7,035 bases of DNA. It comes from an uncultured Clostridia bacterium. Lineage in GTDB: Bacteria; Bacillota; Clostridia; Oscillospirales; CAG-272. The position numbers and the translations under genes are program-made. The DNA lies in contig CAJGDZ010000088.1 in NCBI GenBank assembly GCA_904502055.1, forward strand, positions 1 to 7,035, in the 5' to 3' direction. The stretch's first letter is position 1. Each line of letters starts with the position of its first letter. This document shows, in pieces, positions 4,581-7,035 of this stretch. The notes under the pieces were generated by a model. The model was not told the DNA's origin and made no database searches. It saw only the letters and a program-made list of their open reading frames with translations.

Positions 4581-5684
4581 ATGTTAAAGCTTGTTCGATG
4601 GATCAAGTCCAACTTTGTTCTCTTTATTGCCTTTTGTCTTGCGCTGATCACCTCCTTTATCGTTCCGCCCGACAGCGAATACGTCGGCTATTTTGACTTC
4701 AAGACGCTGGCCTGTCTCTTTTGTACGCTGGCGGTCATCTGCGCCTTGAAAAACATTCGCTTTTTCACGGTTTTGGCCCGTGCCATCGTGCACGCCACGG
4801 GAAATCTCCGAAGTGCGGTGCTGGCGTTGGTCTTTATCACCTTCTTCGGCTCGATGCTGATTGCCAACGATATGGCGCTGATCACCTTCCTGCCCCTCGG
4901 CTATTACGTGCTCTCGTCAACCGGCAAAAAGGATCGCATGGCTTTCGTTTTCGTTATGCAGAACATTGCGGCCAACCTTGGAGGTATGCTGACTCCCTTT
5001 GGAAATCCGCAAAACCTTTATCTGTACTCGCATTTTGAAATCCCGACAGTCGAGTTCGTCACCATTATGCTACCGCCCTTCCTTGCCGCAACGGTGCTGA
5101 TCGTGATCTGTTGTTTGTTTGTAAAGCCCGAGCGCATCGATCTTTCGGAAAACGAGGAGTCACGGCTTCCCCCGATCCGAACCGTGCTGTATCTTATCCT
5201 GTTCGCCGTTTCGATCTCCGTTGTTTTCCACGCCGTCCCCTATCTGCTGGGTACCGCCATCGTCCTGGTCTCACTTCTTGTGCTTGACCGAAAGGCGCTT
5301 CTCCGCGTGGACTACGGTCTGCTTCTGACCTTCACCTGCTTCTTTATTTTCGCAGGAAATCTGGCGCGCGTGGAGCTGGTACACACGCTTTTGAGTACCC
5401 TGCTTGAAAAAAGCACGCTTTTGATTTCGATTCTGTCCTGTCAGGTCATCAGCAACGTTCCGTCCGCCATTCTGCTTTCGCAATTCACCGCCGACTACCC
5501 GTCGCTTTTGCTAGGCGTCAACATCGGTGGTACGGGTACGCTGATCGCTTCACTGGCAAGCTTGATCACCTTCCGCGAATACTCCTTCCGCGAGCCGTAT
5601 AAGATCGGGCATTATCTCAAGGTTTTCACCCTGTTAAACCTTTTATTCCTCATCACTCTTACCGTAGTAGCTCTTGTTTTTTGA
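4581..5684 (+). CDS. CitMHS/SLC13-type (ion transporter superfamily) permease
   Basis: A 367-residue polytopic membrane protein with about ten hydrophobic segments between residues 10 and 365. It carries paired motifs typical of the citrate/arsenite/NhaD branch of the ion transporter superfamily: IANDMALITF (94-103) with NLGGMLTPFGNPQN (132-145) in the first half, and SNVPSAILLS (291-300) with NIGGTGTLIASLAS (314-327) in the second. In this superfamily such repeats form the two hairpin and substrate/cation sites of a pseudo-symmetric transporter. Known substrates include di- and tricarboxylates, arsenite, and Na+ exchanged for H+; the sequence does not decide between them. At 367 residues it is shorter than the usual 400-480. 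It is single-gene, with its own promoter and a strong terminator, and is convergent with the carboxyltransferase gene, so a shared pathway is only a possibility. Confidence 0.85.
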   Translation: MLKLVRWIKSNFVLFIAFCLALITSFIVPPDSEYVGYFDFKTLACLFCTLAVICALKNIRFFTVLARAIVHATGNLRSAVLALVFITFFGSMLIANDMALITFLPLGYYVLSSTGKKDRMAFVFVMQNIAANLGGMLTPFGNPQNLYLYSHFEIPTVEFVTIMLPPFLAATVLIVICCLFVKPERIDLSENEESRLPPIRTVLYLILFAVSISVVFHAVPYLLGTAIVLVSLLVLDRKALLRVDYGLLLTFTCFFIFAGNLARVELVHTLLSTLLEKSTLLISILSCQVISNVPSAILLSQFTADYPSLLLGVNIGGTGTLIASLASLITFREYSFREPYKIGHYLKVFTLLNLLFLITLTVVALVF

Positions 5685-5688
5685 ATAC

Positions 5689-5721
5689 AAAAACGGCATT
5701 GGATTTTCCAATGCCGTTTTT
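5689..5721. terminator. Bidirectional rho-independent terminator between convergent genes
   Basis: A perfect 15-bp inverted repeat pairs 5689-5703 with 5707-5721 around a TTT loop (AAAAACGGCATTGGA/TCCAATGCCGTTTTT). It starts 4 bp after the transporter stop and ends 7 bp before the carboxyltransferase stop. Both strands have a GC-containing core flanked by A5 and T5, so it can end transcription in both directions. Confidence 0.92.
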
Positions 5722-5728
5722 CTTATAT

Positions 5729-7035
5729 TCAGACGCTGTGAACGCCGAGCGCTGCGTCGGCATTCTCGCCGTCAAGTCCGTACTTCTTTGCCTTGCGGTA
5801 CTCAAAGAACTTGAGTGCCACCTGCTCAAAGAGCGCATAGGAGAGAACGTCCTCGTCCTGTTCGATAAGACCCTGCGGGATCTTGGCACGAAGCTCCTCA
5901 AGCTCGGGCTTGAGAGCATCTGCGGGACGCGAGGTGATGCGAGGCTCGTCGCCGATAATTTTCTTGACAAACTCGGGATCGATCTCAACGGGAGTCTTAC
6001 CGTACTCACCCTTGACAATGCCCTTGAACTCCTTGGTCGCCATCTTATATCTCTCGCCGAGAATGACGTTGTAAACCGCCTGAGTACCGACGATCTGCGA
6101 GGACGGCGTGACCAGAGGAGGATATCCAACGTCTGCACGGACGCGCGGCACTTCCTCAAGCACCTCGGTCAGCTTATCCTCCTTGCCCGCCTGCTTAAGC
6201 TGAGACATAAGGTTGGAAAGCATTCCGCCGGGCACCTGGTACAGAAGCGCATTGACGTCGACCTTGAGTGCCTTGGGGTTAAGAAGTCCCTCGGAGAGAT
6301 ACTTCTCGCGCAGAGGCGTGAAATACTTGGTGATCTCGTCCAGCTTGGAGAGGTCAATGCCCGTATCGTAGGGCGTGCCGGCAAGCGTTGCCACCATGGT
6401 CTCTGTGGGGGGCTGAGAGGTACCGAGAGCCATCGGCGAGATGGCCGTATCCACGATATCCACACCAGCCTCGATAGCCTTGAGAAGCGTCATCGAAGCC
6501 AGACCCGCGGTGTAGTGTGTGTGAAGCTGAAGCGGGATCTTTACGGTCTCCTTGAGTGCCTTAACGAGCTCATACGCATCGTAGGGCTTAAGAAGGCCCG
6601 CCATATCCTTGATACAAATGGAGTCAGCCCCCATTTCCTCAAGCTCCTTGGCGTACTTGGCATAATAATCGAGCGTATAAACCTCACCCGTGGTATAGCT
6701 GAATGCCGCCTGGACGTGACCGCCCTCCTTCTTGGTGGCATTGATCGCAGTCTTGAGGTTTCTGGTATCGTTGAGTGCATCAAAGATACGGAGAATATCA
6801 ATACCGTTGGCAATGGACTTCTGAACGAAATACTCAACCACGTCATCCGAATAGTGACGGTAGCCGAGAATGTTCTGTCCGCGGAACAGCATCTGGAGCT
6901 TGGTGTTCGTCACCTTGTCGCGGAACTTACGAAGTCTCTCCCACGGATCCTCATTGAGGAAACGCATACAGGAGTCAAAGGTAGCTCCGCCCCACGCCTC
7001 AAGCGAATGATAACCGATGCCGTCCAGTTTCTCAA
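5729..7035 (-). CDS. oadA: Carboxyltransferase subunit: oxaloacetate decarboxylase alpha / pyruvate carboxylase subunit B type (N-terminus beyond right edge)
   Basis: The visible part is 434 residues; about 30-40 N-terminal residues, including the usual TTLRD metal-ligand motif, lie outside. The reading frame is open to the window edge and includes YHSLEAWGGATFDSC just before the Met at 6967, which is therefore internal. Landmarks are RGQNILGYRHYSDDVV, FDALNDTRN, the active-site lysine in CIKDMAG (Lys codon 6608-6610, expected to be carboxylated), the metal-binding HTH (codons 6521-6523 and 6515-6517), and a PycB-type C-terminal domain with PGGMLSNL. The enzyme transfers CO2 between biotin and pyruvate/oxaloacetate. 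The protein stops at YGLDGENADAALGVHSV with no lipoyl/biotinyl domain or MKM motif, so biotin must sit on a separate carrier. Oxaloacetate decarboxylase, pyruvate carboxylase and transcarboxylase 5S are hard to separate; the other subunits are not visible. Confidence 0.93.
   Translation of the reverse strand, partial: EKLDGIGYHSLEAWGGATFDSCMRFLNEDPWERLRKFRDKVTNTKLQMLFRGQNILGYRHYSDDVVEYFVQKSIANGIDILRIFDALNDTRNLKTAINATKKEGGHVQAAFSYTTGEVYTLDYYAKYAKELEEMGADSICIKDMAGLLKPYDAYELVKALKETVKIPLQLHTHYTAGLASMTLLKAIEAGVDIVDTAISPMALGTSQPPTETMVATLAGTPYDTGIDLSKLDEITKYFTPLREKYLSEGLLNPKALKVDVNALLYQVPGGMLSNLMSQLKQAGKEDKLTEVLEEVPRVRADVGYPPLVTPSSQIVGTQAVYNVILGERYKMATKEFKGIVKGEYGKTPVEIDPEFVKKIIGDEPRITSRPADALKPELEELRAKIPQGLIEQDEDVLSYALFEQVALKFFEYRKAKKYGLDGENADAALGVHSV

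Overview
The window looks like a chromosomal segment from a strictly anaerobic, fermentative Gram-positive bacterium, most likely a member of Clostridia (Bacillota). Evidence: strong AGGAGG-type ribosome binding sites, TGn-extended -10 promoters, GC-balanced genes separated by very A/T-rich gaps, a redox gene set (NuoE-like, DRTGG, GHKL ATPase, ferredoxin) typical of clostridial [FeFe]-hydrogenase loci, and a biotin-domain-free oxaloacetate decarboxylase/pyruvate carboxylase subunit. This placement is inferred from gene content; there is no rRNA or other marker in the window.

Layout. (1) 1-1669, minus strand: a compact operon with a promoter at about 1641-1669 and a hairpin-containing leader. 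It reads NuoE-like [2Fe-2S] protein (1025-1519), DRTGG-domain protein (630-992), GHKL/RsbW-like ATPase (215-637), then the N-terminus of a 2x[4Fe-4S] ferredoxin-domain protein that runs off the left edge (1-181). (2) 1670-1830: an A/T-rich gap holding two rho-independent terminators that end rplS. (3) 1831-2295, minus: rplS (ribosomal protein L19) with its own promoter and a structured leader. (4) 2303-4490, minus: a Wzx-like polysaccharide flippase (2303-3727), preceded by an RluA-family pseudouridine synthase (3780-4424, GTG start) with a strong promoter. (5) 4425-4580: a divergent promoter region with a 9-bp inverted repeat. (6) 4581-5684, plus: a short CitMHS/SLC13-type ion transporter. 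(7) 5689-5721: a bidirectional terminator between convergent genes. (8) 5729-7035, minus: the carboxyltransferase subunit (OadA/PycB type), missing only its N-terminus.

How the genes fit together. The left operon is best read as electron-transfer and signalling parts associated with hydrogen or redox metabolism: an NADH-dehydrogenase-like iron-sulfur subunit, a small ligand-binding-type domain, a partner-switch-type ATPase and a ferredoxin-like protein that in related loci is often a sensory hydrogenase-like protein. This resembles known clostridial loci and is not a demonstrated new system. The remainder is housekeeping (L19, RNA modification), envelope polysaccharide export, an anion or cation transporter, and C3/C4 carboxylate metabolism. 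No mobile element, CRISPR array, tRNA or rRNA was seen.
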